Of a stretch of DNA of 64,000 nucleotides, positions 47,219 to 56,999 are shown in pieces (within the stretch, counting starts at the first letter, position 1; the number at the start of each line of letters is the position of its first letter). The notes under the pieces were generated by a model. It did not search any database. It saw only the letters and a program-made list of their open reading frames with translations, and was not told the origin of the DNA. Source of the stretch: Rhodospirillales bacterium (lineage in GTDB: Bacteria > Pseudomonadota > Alphaproteobacteria > Reyranellales > Reyranellaceae). Where the stretch lies: assembly GCA_947466085.1 (NCBI GenBank), contig CANIEC010000003.1:1-64000 (forward strand). The letters are read 5' to 3'. The position numbers were made by a program, and so were the translations under genes.

Positions 47219-47288
47219 GGCCTGTCCTCCTGAACTGGCCGAGTATAGGGGCCGGACGGCATGGCTGTCAGACGGCGATGCAGCCCGC

Positions 47289-48284
47289 TCAAACCTTGAT
47301 ATCGGCCTTCTTGATGATCTCGCCGAACGACACGCGCTCGCGCCCGATCGTCGCCTGGAAGGTCTTCGAGTCCTGGAAGCTCGAATAGTTGCCGCTCGCG
47401 ACCAGCTTCTCGTTGAGCGCCGGATCCTTGACCGCCTCGCCGATCGCGCTCGACATCCTGTCGATAGCGGCCTGCGGCGTGCCCTTGGCCGCCAGAATGC
47501 CATACCAGGCGTCCCCGCCCATCTTGCCGAGGCCCTGCTCCTTCAGCGTCGGCACGTCCGGCTTGCCGGGCCAGCGCTTCTCCCCCAGCACGGCGAAGCA
47601 TTTCAGTCGCCCCGCCGCGATGTGCGGCAAGGTGGTCGGATCGAACTGCACCTGGATCTGCCCGGACAGCAGATCGACGGTCGCCGGCGCACTGCCTTTG
47701 TACGGCACGTGGACCATCTTCACTCCGGCCTCGATGTTGAATATCTCGCCGTAGAGCTGGGTAATGGTGGCCAGACCCGCCGAGCCGAAGTTGATCTTGC
47801 CGGGATTGGCCTTGGCGTAGGCGATGAACTCCTGGAGGTTGTTGGCCGGCACCTGCGGGTTGATGCCCATGCCCATCCACGAGGTCGCGGTTCGGGCCAC
47901 CGCCACGAGATCCCTGGAAGTATCGTAGGGCAGCGGCTGGAGATGCTCCGTGATGCAGACCATCGCAGTGGTCGTGGTCAGGAACGTATAGCCGTCGGCC
48001 GGCGCGCTCTTGATGACGTGCTCTGCGCCGATCGCGCCGCTGGCGCCGGCCTTGTTGTCGAACAGGATGCTCTGTCCCAGCAGCGAACCGGCGCGCTCCA
48101 TCACGATCCGGGTCGTGACGTCTGACGGGCCTCCCGGCGGATAGGGAATGACGACGCGGATCTGCTTGTTGGGCCAATCGTTCTGCGCCGACACGATCGC
48201 CGGCGCCGCGACGAGACCCGCGGCCGTGCCGCCGAGGAAAAGACGTCGTCCGACCTTCGCCGGAGTCTTCCTACGGTTGTCCAT
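47289..48284 (-). CDS. Bug/TctC family tripartite tricarboxylate receptor
   Basis: A 331-residue periplasmic receptor. The N-terminus carries a Tat-like signal (VGRRLFLGGTAAGLVAAPA). The mature part has WPNKQIRVVIPYPPGGPSD, LFDNKAGASGAIGAEHV, VHVPYKGSAPATVDLL and KPDVPTLKEQG. No tctAB is nearby. It is the second of three orphan receptors in the window. Confidence 0.85.
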   Translation of the reverse strand: MDNRRKTPAKVGRRLFLGGTAAGLVAAPAIVSAQNDWPNKQIRVVIPYPPGGPSDVTTRIVMERAGSLLGQSILFDNKAGASGAIGAEHVIKSAPADGYTFLTTTTAMVCITEHLQPLPYDTSRDLVAVARTATSWMGMGINPQVPANNLQEFIAYAKANPGKINFGSAGLATITQLYGEIFNIEAGVKMVHVPYKGSAPATVDLLSGQIQVQFDPTTLPHIAAGRLKCFAVLGEKRWPGKPDVPTLKEQGLGKMGGDAWYGILAAKGTPQAAIDRMSSAIGEAVKDPALNEKLVASGNYSSFQDSKTFQATIGRERVSFGEIIKKADIKV

Positions 48285-48335
48285 GGTCGTTTGCCCTCCC
48301 AGGCACTTGTTTTGCCGGGAAGGCTACACCAAACC

Positions 48336-48518
48336 TCAGGAAAGGCCAGACGCCGGCTCCTCGCCGTCGCGCTCGAACGTGAAGTGATCGCGGATATGGC
48401 GGTTGAAGAACTCGCCTTTCAGGAAGGCCGCCTTCATCGCTTCACAGGTCTCTTCTGGTACGTCGCGATAGGGGTAGCGACGCCTCGACTGGAATACGAT
48501 GTCGAGCGCCCGGCGCCA
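48336..48518 (-). pseudogene. KTSC-domain gene lacking a start (truncated)
   Basis: The minus strand encodes 60 residues that match the KTSC fold: RRALDIVFQSRRRYPYRDVP, then EAMKAAFLKGEFFNRHIRDH. In full-length members these are preceded by a short N-terminus with Met. Here the frame hits TGA directly before the first Trp codon and no ATG, GTG or TTG lies between it and the domain. An internal Met would start only within the last half. So the gene is probably broken, perhaps by a small deletion next to the divergent membrane-protein gene. KTSC domains are linked to RNA or nucleotide-related proteins; the role is unknown. Confidence 0.6.
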
Positions 48519-48545
48519 TCATGGGATGCGGCAAAGGAGAGAGCC

Positions 48546-49226
48546 ATGAATTCAGAGTCCGAAAGACGCCTGCCGAGTGTCTCGCCCACCGGTCCCCTGC
48601 GTCCCTCCTTTCCCGTCTGGGGCCTGTTCGGTCGGGGGCTGCTCTATGTCGTCGGCCAGGTGCTGGTCGTTCCGGCGCCGTGGACCGTCACGGGCTTTTA
48701 CCGTTTCCTCTGCCAACACGTGTGCCTGCCGGACGGGAGACAGCTCCGCTTCGCGGGCCAGCCGGGCGACATCTGGTACATCCTGATCGGTCTCGCCGTG
48801 CTGGGATGGCTGCACAATGTCCAGCATGCCGGCGTGAGCGGCGCGCTGACATTGGCGACCATCCTTCTCACCGTCCCCGTCCTCCGCTGGTTCTGCGCCA
48901 GTGTGCGCACCGAGGATGGGCGGCTCAGCTTCTCCTTCAACGGCGAGGCGCTGGCCTGGCTCGGCTGGCACATCCTGTTCATCGTCTCCCTCCTCACCAT
49001 CATCGGCTGGGCCTGGGTCCTGAAGGCCATGATGCAGTGGATCTGCCGCAACATTAGTGGCACCGCGGGCTTCACCTTCACCGCGACGGGGCCGGCGATC
49101 CTCGGTCACGCGCTCCTGCTGATCCTGATGTGTGTGTTCATCCTGCCGATCCCGTGGGCAGTGCGCTGGTACGCCAACTGGTTTGCCAGCCAATTCTCCG
49201 TGGTCGCGCCTAACGCTGGCGGCTGA
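48546..49226 (+). CDS. Membrane protein, DUF898/YjgN-like
   Basis: A 226-residue membrane protein starting at the ATG after AAAGGAGAGAGCC. It has about five to six hydrophobic segments (LLYVVGQVLVVPAPW, IWYILIGLAVLGWL, ALTLATILLTVPVL, ILFIVSLLTIIGWAW, ILGHALLLILMCVFILPI) and repeated amphipathic stretches (FYRFLCQHVCLPDGRQLRF; MMQWICRNISG with FTFTATG). The repeat plan recalls YjgN/DUF898 proteins, but the match is by eye only. The last 17 bases overlap the convergent MFS gene. Confidence 0.5.
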   Translation: MNSESERRLPSVSPTGPLRPSFPVWGLFGRGLLYVVGQVLVVPAPWTVTGFYRFLCQHVCLPDGRQLRFAGQPGDIWYILIGLAVLGWLHNVQHAGVSGALTLATILLTVPVLRWFCASVRTEDGRLSFSFNGEALAWLGWHILFIVSLLTIIGWAWVLKAMMQWICRNISGTAGFTFTATGPAILGHALLLILMCVFILPIPWAVRWYANWFASQFSVVAPNAGG

Positions 49227-50367
49227 CCCGTCGCCACAGGCCGAACAGGCCGACGCCGAACGCGAGCGCCGCGCCGATGAGGAAGCCCGTGGCGTAGCCG
49301 CCGGTCAGCGACAGGGCCGCGCTGAACAGGAGCGGCAGGACCAGAGAACCGGCATCACCGAACGCCAGGACGGCCCCCGTCGTGGCGCCTATGCGGCCCA
49401 CGGGTGAAAGGCGCGCCACCTCGGCCAGCATCACGCCGTGCCAGCTCACCGCGGTCACGCTCAACGCCGAGGCGATCACGGCCGCGACCCAGGTGGGCCA
49501 GTCGGGATCGATCGAAGCCGTGAGCACGGCGGCAGCCGCCATGCCAACGCCCAGAAAGGCGAGCAGGGTCGCCGGCGGCACGAAACGCGAGGCGAGCCAG
49601 CCCCACCCGATGCGCGCCGGCACGGCGACGGCGATGGAGACGGAGAAAACCAGGCCCGCTCGTTCGAGGTCGTAGCCGAGGCCCCGCACAAGGTAGAGCA
49701 CGAAGAAGCCCGTGAAGAGCGACTGCAGGCCCACGAAGCTGAACATCGCAAGACAGAGGGTTCGCAGCGCCCGGTCGCGCAGGACGCCGACGACATTGGC
49801 TCCGATGTCGGCGGGCGAAAGCGGCTGGGCCGGATCGCGATCGACGTCGAAACCCGCGCGCAGGGGCTGTAGCGCCAGCGCAATGAGAACGCTGATCAAC
49901 GCGATGACGAGCAGCGCCAGCCGCCAGCCGCCTTCGACGACCAGCGCCGGCGCGACCACGCCCGCCAGCATCAGTCCAAGCGGCACGCCGCACTGCTTGA
50001 TCGAGAAGACGAGCGGCGCCAGCTTGCGAGGGGCGAGCCGGCCCAGCAGATGCGAGCTCGACGGTGTCGACACCGCCTGCCCCAACCCGCCGATGAAGGC
50101 GCCAGCCGCGAAGAGTGGCAGCCAGCCCGCGGTCATGATGGCGAGACCGATGCCGAGGGCTGCCATGCCGACCTGGGTCATGCGCACTGCGCCGTAGCGA
50201 AGGATCAAGCCGCCGCAGCCCAGTGTCGTCAGGAAGCCCGCAACCGATCCGATCGCAAGATAGACGCCGACCAACGCCGCCTCGATGCCCAGATCGACCA
50301 CGATCGCAGCGGCGATCAACGGCACCGTCGACCGCCCCAGGGTCGCGAAGGTCTGCTGTACCGTCAT
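49210..50367 (-). CDS. MFS transporter
   Basis: A 385-residue protein with about twelve membrane helices, typical of the major facilitator superfamily. The cytoplasmic loop motif is degenerate (GGLILRYGAVRMTQVGM between helices 2 and 3), and a Pro/Gly-rich fifth helix (SIKQCGVPLGLMLAGVVAPAL) suggests an exporter of the sugar or drug type. The longest frame begins with this ATG. The substrate is unknown. Confidence 0.82.
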   Translation of the reverse strand: MTVQQTFATLGRSTVPLIAAAIVVDLGIEAALVGVYLAIGSVAGFLTTLGCGGLILRYGAVRMTQVGMAALGIGLAIMTAGWLPLFAAGAFIGGLGQAVSTPSSSHLLGRLAPRKLAPLVFSIKQCGVPLGLMLAGVVAPALVVEGGWRLALLVIALISVLIALALQPLRAGFDVDRDPAQPLSPADIGANVVGVLRDRALRTLCLAMFSFVGLQSLFTGFFVLYLVRGLGYDLERAGLVFSVSIAVAVPARIGWGWLASRFVPPATLLAFLGVGMAAAAVLTASIDPDWPTWVAAVIASALSVTAVSWHGVMLAEVARLSPVGRIGATTGAVLAFGDAGSLVLPLLFSAALSLTGGYATGFLIGAALAFGVGLFGLWRRVSRQR

Positions 50368-50444
50368 CGCGCCGAGCGCGACGTAGAGAGGACTGGCGAT
50401 GAGGCTGCTCCGGCGAGGCGTCTATCGAGAGTGAAGCCGCCCGC

Positions 50445-51741
50445 TCAGAAAGCAAACAGATTGTCGCGGAATTGCGCGTGCGCGTACGCTGTGCGAACCA
50501 GGCCTCGCCGTTGCAGCTCCGGCACCAGCCCGTCCGTAATCTCCGCGACGTAGCGGCGGCTGAGCGGCCCGCTGAACATGAAGCCGTCGCCGCCCACCTG
50601 CTCCATCGCTTCTTCCATCACGTCGGCGACGCGCCGGGTCGTTCCGACCACCGGATGCTCGAAGCCGAAGCTGTAGTTGCTCGCCACCTCGCGCAGGGTG
50701 CGGCCCTGCGCCAGGAAGCGCTTCAACGTGCCCTGCTGACCGTTGGTCGTGAGCTCGGCGAGCGGCGCGTCGAGATCGAAGGTCGAGAAGTCGATGTCGG
50801 TCAGGCTTCCCATCATGGCGAGCGTCACTTCCGGTGCGGCCTCGCGCTGGGCCTGCCGGCGGCGCACGCGATCCTGCGCCTCCGCGTCGGTCTCGCCCAG
50901 GGTCGGTGCAACCACGAACAGCAGCTTGCAGCTGTCGGGGTCTCGACCCAGTGCCGCGAGACGCTCGCGCATGTCGTCGCGAAACGCCTTCATCTCGGCG
51001 ACCGTGCCGAGCGCCGCGATCACGATGTCCATGTGCCGGGCGGCGAAGGCCTTGCCCTGAGGCGAACCGCCGGCCTGCACCAGCACCGGGCGGCGGTTGA
51101 GCCGTGTTGAGCGGACCGCGCGAGGAGAAGAACCGTCCCTTGAAGTCGACGGCGTGCACCTTGGCAGGATCGACGAACGTGCCGCCCTTCTCGTCCATGA
51201 CGATGGCGTCGGCCTCCCACGACGACCAGAGCCTGGTCGCCAGCTCGACGAACTCGTCAGCCATCTCGTAGCGCAGGTCGTGTTCGAGATGCGCATCGAG
51301 GCCGAAATTCTGCGCCGCGCGTTCTGCGGTCGAGGTCACGAAGTTACAACCGACGCGGCCGTTCGACATCAGGTCGAGCGTCGCGATCAGGCGCGCCAGC
51401 AGGAACGGCGGATAGAAGCTGGTCGAGATGGTGGGCACGATGCCGAGGTGCATGGTCGCCTGGGCGATCAGGGGGACCAGCGGCAGTGGATCGTTCTTCG
51501 GCGCACGCAGGGCCCGCCTGAGATAGAAGTCCATCGACCCGCCGTAATTATCCGGGACGAAGACCGAGTCCTCGAGCAGTAGGCAGTCAAAGCAGGCGCG
51601 CTCCAGCGCCTTCGCCAGTTCGATGTGAAGATCAGGCTGCGCCCATTCGCGCGCGTCGATGCCCGACCAGGGCTGGTTCCAGCCATGCACGCCGAAACTG
51701 TTGCCGAGAAACCAGCCGAGATGGAACCGTGCTGCCGCCAA
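50445..51741 (-). pseudogene. LLM-class flavin monooxygenase (NtaA/DszA type), frameshifted
   Basis: The first 210 codons encode the N-terminal part of a NtaA/SnaA/DszA monooxygenase (FHLGWFLGNSFGVHGWNQPW, LEDSVFVPDNYGGSMDFYL, DLMSNGRVGCNFVTS). The rest, VLVQAGGSPQGKAFAARH to the natural end near 50445, continues in another frame. The switch falls near 51089-51099, where relatives read PPQGRPVLVQ, so about eight bases may be missing. A TTG start with GGAGG upstream gives the proper N-terminus. The gene is either broken or carries a sequencing error. The family oxidises aminopolycarboxylates or thiophene-type compounds with FMNH2. Confidence 0.7.
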
Positions 51742-51798
51742 GAACGTGCCTCCGCCTGTTGTCCCGGCGGAGATGCAATCGACGGAGCAGCTGAAGCG

Positions 51799-52008
51799 TC
51801 AGACCTTGACCGTCATGTCGACGGTGCGAGCCTTGTGGGCGTAGAGGTCGATCTTGGACCACATGCGGGCGAGAGCCACGTCGTCGGCTTCCTTCTCGGT
51901 CGCGTAGGGACCGTGCCACACCATGGTCTCAGGCACCGGCCTGTTCCAGTTGGCGCGGCGGTCCTCGATCTCATACTCGGCTTCGAACACGAACCACATA
52001 CCCGGCAT
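51799..52008 (-). CDS. Small conserved hypothetical protein
   Basis: A 69-residue protein (GMWFVFEAEYEIEDRRANWN, then PETMVWHGPYATEKEADDVA, then a short basic end). The pattern of Trp, Tyr and acidic residues looks like a small soluble alpha/beta protein. It lies 16 bases after prfB on the same strand and probably shares its transcript. No function is recognised. Confidence 0.55.
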   Translation of the reverse strand: MPGMWFVFEAEYEIEDRRANWNRPVPETMVWHGPYATEKEADDVALARMWSKIDLYAHKARTVDMTVKV

Positions 52009-52024
52009 TCTCGGCTCCAGTTCC

Positions 52025-53147
52025 TTACGCGGCTTCCTTGTCCTTGCCCTCGCCCACGCGGGCGGCGAGCGAGGCGGCCATGAACTCGTCGAGGTCGCCG
52101 TCGAGCACCTTCTGCGGGTCCGACCGCTCTACGTTGGTACGCAGGTCCTTCACCATCTGGTAGGGCTGCAGCACGTAGGAGCGGATCTGATGTCCCCAGC
52201 CGATGTCGGTCTTGCTGGCTTCCGCCTCCAGGCGCTCGGCTTCGCGCTTCTGCAGCTCGACCTCGTAAAGCCGCGCCTTCAGCATCTGGATCGCCTTGGC
52301 GCGGTTCTGGTGCTGCGAGCGCTCCTGCTGCACGGCCACGGCGATGCCTGTCGGCAGATGGGTGATGCGCACGGCGGAGTCGGTCTTGTTCACGTGCTGG
52401 CCACCCGCGCCCGAGGCGCGATAAGTGTCGACCCTCAGGTCCTTGTCGACCAGCTCGATCTCGATATTGTCGTCGACCTCGGGATAGACCCAGACCGACG
52501 CGAACGACGTCTGCCGCCGCGCATTGCCGTCGAAGGGCGAGATGCGCACCAGCCGGTGCACGCCGCTCTCGGTCTTCAGCCAGCCATAGGCGTTGGGACC
52601 CTCGACCTTGTAGGCGCACGATTTGATGCCGGCCTCTTCGCCCGCGCTCTCCTCGAGCCAGCTCACCTTGTAGCCGCGGCGCTCGGCCCAGCGCGTGTAC
52701 ATGCGGGCCAGCATCTCGGCCCAGTCCTGGGCCTCGGTACCGCCGGCGCCGGCATTGATCTCGATATAGGCGTTATTGGCGTCGGCCTCGCCGGAGAGAA
52801 GCGTCTCGAGACGCGCCGCCTTGGCCTCACCCGTGGCCTCGCGCAGCGCCTTTTCGCACTCGGCAATGGTGGCCTCGTCCTTCTCGGCCTCGGCCATCTC
52901 GATCAAACCGACATTGTCGTCGACTGCCGCGCGCAGGCGCTTGATCGCACCGATTGCTGCTTCGAGCTTGGTGCGCTCGCGCATCACCTTCTCGGCTTCC
53001 TTCGGATCGTTCCACAGCGCCGGATCCTCGGCGCGCGCGTTCAGCTCATCGAGACGTACGACCGCACGATCGTAGTCAAAGACGCCTCCTGAGGAGTTCG
53101 AGCGACTCCTCGATCTCGTTCACCATCGCTTGGGCTTCGGCGCGCAT
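52025..53147 (-). CDS. prfB: Peptide chain release factor 2, read through a programmed +1 frameshift
   Basis: A 373-residue RF2 once the frame is joined. Frame one gives 24 residues from the ATG at 53145-53147 (RAEAQAMVNEIEESLELLRR and RL) and stops at UGA 53077-53079. The +1 frame continues DYDRAVVRLDELNARAED and the whole factor. The stop-codon recognition motif is SPFDGNARRQTS-adjacent, and the GGQ loop is RASGAGGQHVNKTDSAVR. RF2 releases peptides at UGA and UAA. The low cell level of RF2 makes ribosomes pause at its own UGA and shift, a feedback known from E. coli. Only 21 bases separate it from the end of mrcA. Confidence 0.95.
53077..53091 (-). promoter_or_regulatory. Programmed +1 frameshift site of prfB
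   Basis: The minus strand reads AGGAGG CGT CTT TGA C. The internal ribosome-binding-site-like AGGAGG sits just upstream of the slippery CTT and the in-frame UGA, the same layout as in E. coli prfB. Joining the frames at this point gives full-length RF2. Confidence 0.9.
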
Positions 53148-53168
53148 TACGGATCCGTTTCGAACTGA

Positions 53169-55631
53169 CTAATAGGTCTCGCCAGTGCCCGAGAGACCCG
53201 GACGCCGGGGGCTGCCCGCCTGCTGCGGGCCCTGCGTGGGGTCTATAGCGGAATATGGGGCCGATCCGTCAAGCGGTGTGACCATATAGCCTTCCGACCC
53301 CGGCTCGGTGCCCGGCTTGAAGACTTCGTCGATCGTGCCGCCTTCGTAACTGAAGCGAACCATGCGCAGGCCCGGCGGAACGCGGAACGGTGTGGGCGGC
53401 TTGCCCTTGAAGACCTCCCTGGCGATCGCCTCGTAGATCGGCGCGGCGTTGCCGCCACCGGTCTCCTGCGACCCCAGCGTCCGCGGCTCGTCGAAGCCGA
53501 TATAGACACCGATGGTGATGTCGGGCGTGGAGCCCAGGAACCAGTTGTCGTGTGCGTCATTCGTCGTGCCGGTCTTGCCGGCGATCGGCCGGCCGAGCGC
53601 CGCCAGGCGACCGGCGGTGCCGCGGGTCGTGACGCCCTGCATCATGCTGACAACCTGATAGACCGACGCCGGGTCATGGAAGGGTTTGCGCGAATCGACC
53701 AGCTCGGGCGCCGCAGGCTTGCCCCCGCCCGCCGTGTCGCCGCAACCGCGGCAGGAGCGCGGTTCGTGGCGATAGACCGTCTTGCCGTTGCGGTCCTGCA
53801 CGCGATCGACCAGCGACGGCGTGATCTCGAGCGCACCGTTGGCCAGCATCGCATAGGCCATGGTCATGCGGAGCAGCGTCGTCTCGCCGGCGCCAAGCGC
53901 CATCGGCAGGTAAGCGCCCATTTGGTCGGTGACGCCAAACTCCTTGGCAACTTCGACCACGCGCTTCATGCCGACCTGCTGGGCCATGCGCACCGTCATC
54001 AAGTTGCGCGACAGTTCGAGACCGCGGCGGACGGTCGTCGGCCCCAGCATATCGCCGCCATAGTTCTTCGGCGTCCACAGCGGCTGGCCGTAGCCCGGGT
54101 CGTAGACGAACGGGGCATCGAGCACGATCGAGGCCGGCGTGAAGCCGGCGTCCATCGCCGCGAGATACACGAACGGCTTGAAAGCCGAACCCGGTTGGCG
54201 GGCGGCCTGGACAGCGCGATTGAACTGGCTGCGCCCATAGGACCAGCCGCCGGACATGGCCAGAACTCGACCGGCCTGCGTATCCATCACGACGACGCCG
54301 CCCTCGACGTTGGGCACCTGGCGCAGCGCATAGGTCTTGGGCGGATAGGGCTTGGCGTTGGCGCCGGCGGGCTTCTCGCCCTTTTCGACAACGATCACGT
54401 CGCCCACCGAGACGACGTCACGCGGGCCGCGCGGCGCGGCGCCGACCGTCTGGTTTTGCAGGGTCGGGCGAGCCCAGGTCATCTCCGCGAAGGGCACGGT
54501 GCCCTCGCCGCCGTCCGGCAGGCCGACAAGCTGGACCGACTGCGCCTCGACCTTGCTGACGACCGCGAGTTGCCAGGCTGGCGGCCCCGCCAGCGGACGG
54601 CGCTGGACGATTCGGGCGAACTCCTCTTCCCAGACGCTCATGTCGGGGATCTTGGCATAGGGTCCGCGCCAGCCGTGGCGCCTGTCATAGGCGATCAATC
54701 CGTCGCGCAGCGCAGTGTCGGCGACGGTCTGGATGGCGGGATCAAGCGTCGTGCTGACGGTCAGGCCTCCTTCGTAGAGTCCTTTCTCGCCGTAGGCTGC
54801 CATCAGGTTGCGGCGCACTTCCTCGGCGAAGAAGTCGGCCTGCGCCACCTCGGTGGCGCTGCGGCGACGATACTGAAGCTTCTCGGCCCTCGCGGCCTGT
54901 TCCTCGGCGGCCGTGATGTAGCCGTCTTCGGCCATGCGATGCAGGACGTAGTCGCGCCGGACGTAGGCTTCCTTCTCGTTGCGGATGATGTGGTAGCGGT
55001 TCGGCGCCTTCGGGAGGGCCGCGAGATAGGCGATCTCGGACAGCGACAGCTCGTCGAGCGACCGGTCGAAGTAGTTGAGGGCGGCCTGGGCCACGCCGTA
55101 ATTTCCCGAACCGAGATAGATCTCGTTCAGATAGAGTTCGAGGATGCGCTCCTTGGAGTAGGTCTCCTCAATCCGGAAAGCGAGGATGGCCTCCCGGATC
55201 TTGCGCGAGAGCGTCGCCTGGTTGGTGAGCAGGAAGTTCTTGGCGACCTGCTGCGTGAGGCCCGACGCGCCCTCCGGCCGTTTGCCCGGATTGGCGACGT
55301 TGGCCATCGTGGCGCGAACGACGCCGATGAAGTCGATGCCGGGATGGGTGAAGAAACGCTGGTCCTCGGCCGCGACGAAGGCTTCGAGCACGCGCCTGGG
55401 CATGGCGGCAACCGGCACGAAGACGCGCTTCTCACGCGCATACTCGGCCAGGAGCTTGCCATCCGCGGCATAGAGCCGGGTCAGCGTCGCCGGCTGGTAA
55501 TCGGCAAGCTGCTTGTGGTCGGGCAGCCCATGACTGAAATGCCAGAAAAGGCCTGCGACGGTGCCGGTGCCGACGATGAGAGCGGCGGTGGCAAAAGCCA
55601 GACAGATCTTGATGAAATTGAGCACGGTCAC
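53169..55631 (-). CDS. mrcA: Penicillin-binding protein 1A (bifunctional glycosyltransferase/transpeptidase)
   Basis: An 820-residue class A PBP with one N-terminal membrane helix (about 8-30). The glycosyltransferase domain shows AFVAAEDQRFFTHPGIDFIG with the catalytic Glu, GLTQQVAKNFLL and ILELYLNEIYLG. An OB-like insert follows. The transpeptidase domain has the SxxK-type serine in QPGSAFKPF, an SRN-like motif (LSRNLMTVRM) and KTGTTNDAHDNWF. It polymerises and cross-links peptidoglycan. It is 45 bases after the amidase gene on the same strand. Confidence 0.93.
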   Translation of the reverse strand: MTVLNFIKICLAFATAALIVGTGTVAGLFWHFSHGLPDHKQLADYQPATLTRLYAADGKLLAEYAREKRVFVPVAAMPRRVLEAFVAAEDQRFFTHPGIDFIGVVRATMANVANPGKRPEGASGLTQQVAKNFLLTNQATLSRKIREAILAFRIEETYSKERILELYLNEIYLGSGNYGVAQAALNYFDRSLDELSLSEIAYLAALPKAPNRYHIIRNEKEAYVRRDYVLHRMAEDGYITAAEEQAARAEKLQYRRRSATEVAQADFFAEEVRRNLMAAYGEKGLYEGGLTVSTTLDPAIQTVADTALRDGLIAYDRRHGWRGPYAKIPDMSVWEEEFARIVQRRPLAGPPAWQLAVVSKVEAQSVQLVGLPDGGEGTVPFAEMTWARPTLQNQTVGAAPRGPRDVVSVGDVIVVEKGEKPAGANAKPYPPKTYALRQVPNVEGGVVVMDTQAGRVLAMSGGWSYGRSQFNRAVQAARQPGSAFKPFVYLAAMDAGFTPASIVLDAPFVYDPGYGQPLWTPKNYGGDMLGPTTVRRGLELSRNLMTVRMAQQVGMKRVVEVAKEFGVTDQMGAYLPMALGAGETTLLRMTMAYAMLANGALEITPSLVDRVQDRNGKTVYRHEPRSCRGCGDTAGGGKPAAPELVDSRKPFHDPASVYQVVSMMQGVTTRGTAGRLAALGRPIAGKTGTTNDAHDNWFLGSTPDITIGVYIGFDEPRTLGSQETGGGNAAPIYEAIAREVFKGKPPTPFRVPPGLRMVRFSYEGGTIDEVFKPGTEPGSEGYMVTPLDGSAPYSAIDPTQGPQQAGSPRRPGLSGTGETY

Positions 55632-55680
55632 TTTCTACGCGGCGCCCGGAAGGCCTTCAATGTCGCAGGATGTCCCCGAC

Positions 55681-56523
55681 TTATGCCTTTCTTGTGGCGC
55701 CTGCCCCGAAATAGGCATCCACGGAGGCCCTCAGCGCCCGGGCGAGCGCCATCTGGTGCTGGCGCACGGTGAGCAGCTTTTCATCCTGTGGATTGGACAG
55801 ATACCCCAGTTCGACCAACGCCGCCGGGATCTCAGGCGAGGTCAGCACGGCAAAACCCGCCTGCCGATGTGTTCTCGGCAGCAGGCGGACGCCGTTGCGG
55901 GCGAAGGTAGCGACGACCGTGTCGGCCAACCGCCGGGAATCGTTCACCGTGCCGCGCTGGCTCATCGCCACCAGGGTCTGTGCCACGTTGTCCGGCTGCT
56001 CCGACAGCTTCATGCCGGAAACGACCGCCCCGGCCCGATTCTCGCGCGCAGCCAGTGCCGCCGCCTCACGATCCGTCGCCTCTTCCGAGAGCGTGTAGAC
56101 CGAGGCGCCGCGCACATCGTGGTCGCTATGGGCGTCCGCATGGAGCGATAGGAATAGATCGGCCTTGGCTGCCTGGGCCCGCGCGACGCGGTCACGCAAG
56201 GCCACATAGCTGTCGGTGTTGCGCGAGAGCAGGACTCGATAGCGATTACCGGCCAGCAACTCGCGCTGCAGATCCCGGGCGACGGCGAGAACCACGCTCT
56301 TTTCCTGGGTCCCGCGGCTGCCTAGAGCTCCTGGATCTCGTCCACCATGGCCGGGATCGAGGAATACCAGCTTCGGCTTGGCCATCGGGACAGCCGGCGT
56401 CGGCTTCCCGACCGACTTGGGCCGCCCCTTGGACGGGGCGGCCAAGGCGCCGCACGAGCCCATTCCAAGCACGCTCACGCCGGCCAGAACGGCGAGCAAA
56501 TGGCGACGACGGAAGTCGGACAT
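55681..56523 (-). CDS. N-acetylmuramoyl-L-alanine amidase (AmiC type, amidase_3)
   Basis: A 280-residue exported amidase. A Tat-like signal (SDFRRRHLLAVLAGV) precedes a linker. The amidase_3 domain runs about 50-275: FLDPGHGGRDPGALG with the first Zn His, LSRNTDSYVALRDRVA, LFLSLHADAHSD with the second Zn His, and AALVELGYLSN with the catalytic Glu. It cleaves the stem peptide from glycan during cell separation. A TTG four codons upstream is possible but has no better ribosome-binding site. It lies just upstream of mrcA on the same strand. Confidence 0.9.
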   Translation of the reverse strand: MSDFRRRHLLAVLAGVSVLGMGSCGALAAPSKGRPKSVGKPTPAVPMAKPKLVFLDPGHGGRDPGALGSRGTQEKSVVLAVARDLQRELLAGNRYRVLLSRNTDSYVALRDRVARAQAAKADLFLSLHADAHSDHDVRGASVYTLSEEATDREAAALAARENRAGAVVSGMKLSEQPDNVAQTLVAMSQRGTVNDSRRLADTVVATFARNGVRLLPRTHRQAGFAVLTSPEIPAALVELGYLSNPQDEKLLTVRQHQMALARALRASVDAYFGAGATRKA

Positions 56524-56999
56524 GGCAAACGCCAACGGAGAAAAGGATCAAAACACTTCGAATATTGTTAATCCAATACCAGAAGAAGGCTTCTAATTTC
56601 AATTTATTTCAATAACTTAAACGCTCCAATTCAGAAGACACAATCTTTTGATTGTCGGCCTGTTTCCAACCCCGTATGTTGCGTTCGCGAGCAGTCGCCG
56701 TCGTTCGTAGCGCGCCTTAGGGTCGCGCTCCGACGGCAGTTTCCGAGCCAGACTGGGCTCGCGCCCTTGCAGAAATGGGGGCGCGGCCGGTCTGCGGAGG
56801 GACTGTCAGGCAGGCGGTGGCTATCAGGAAACTCGAGGTTGGCAGGACCCTGTCGTGGTCCGGCGGCGCGAAGCTTCCCCGTCTTGGCCAGAGTTGGCCG
56901 TTCGACGGGTCGATGACGCGGCGCTCCCCTCGCACGACGGAGGCGGCATGGCCGCCGGTCGCTCGCACCGGTTGGGATCGGACGCCTCGGAGCGAGCCC
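56524..56999. other. Gene-free spacer between amidase and rne, likely rne leader
   Basis: These 476 bases hold no gene I can support. 56530-56660 is markedly AT-rich against the high-GC background and is the most likely place for the divergent promoters. The rest, up to the ATG at 57000, would be an rne leader of about 300 bases. In other bacteria such leaders are cut by RNase E to control its own level. No firm -35/-10 pair was assigned. Confidence 0.5.

Noticed and set aside
46435-47233. A 266-codon plus-strand frame opposite the two-module VOC gene
   Set aside because: It reads as an antisense shadow without motifs, whereas the minus strand has a clear family match and ribosome-binding site.
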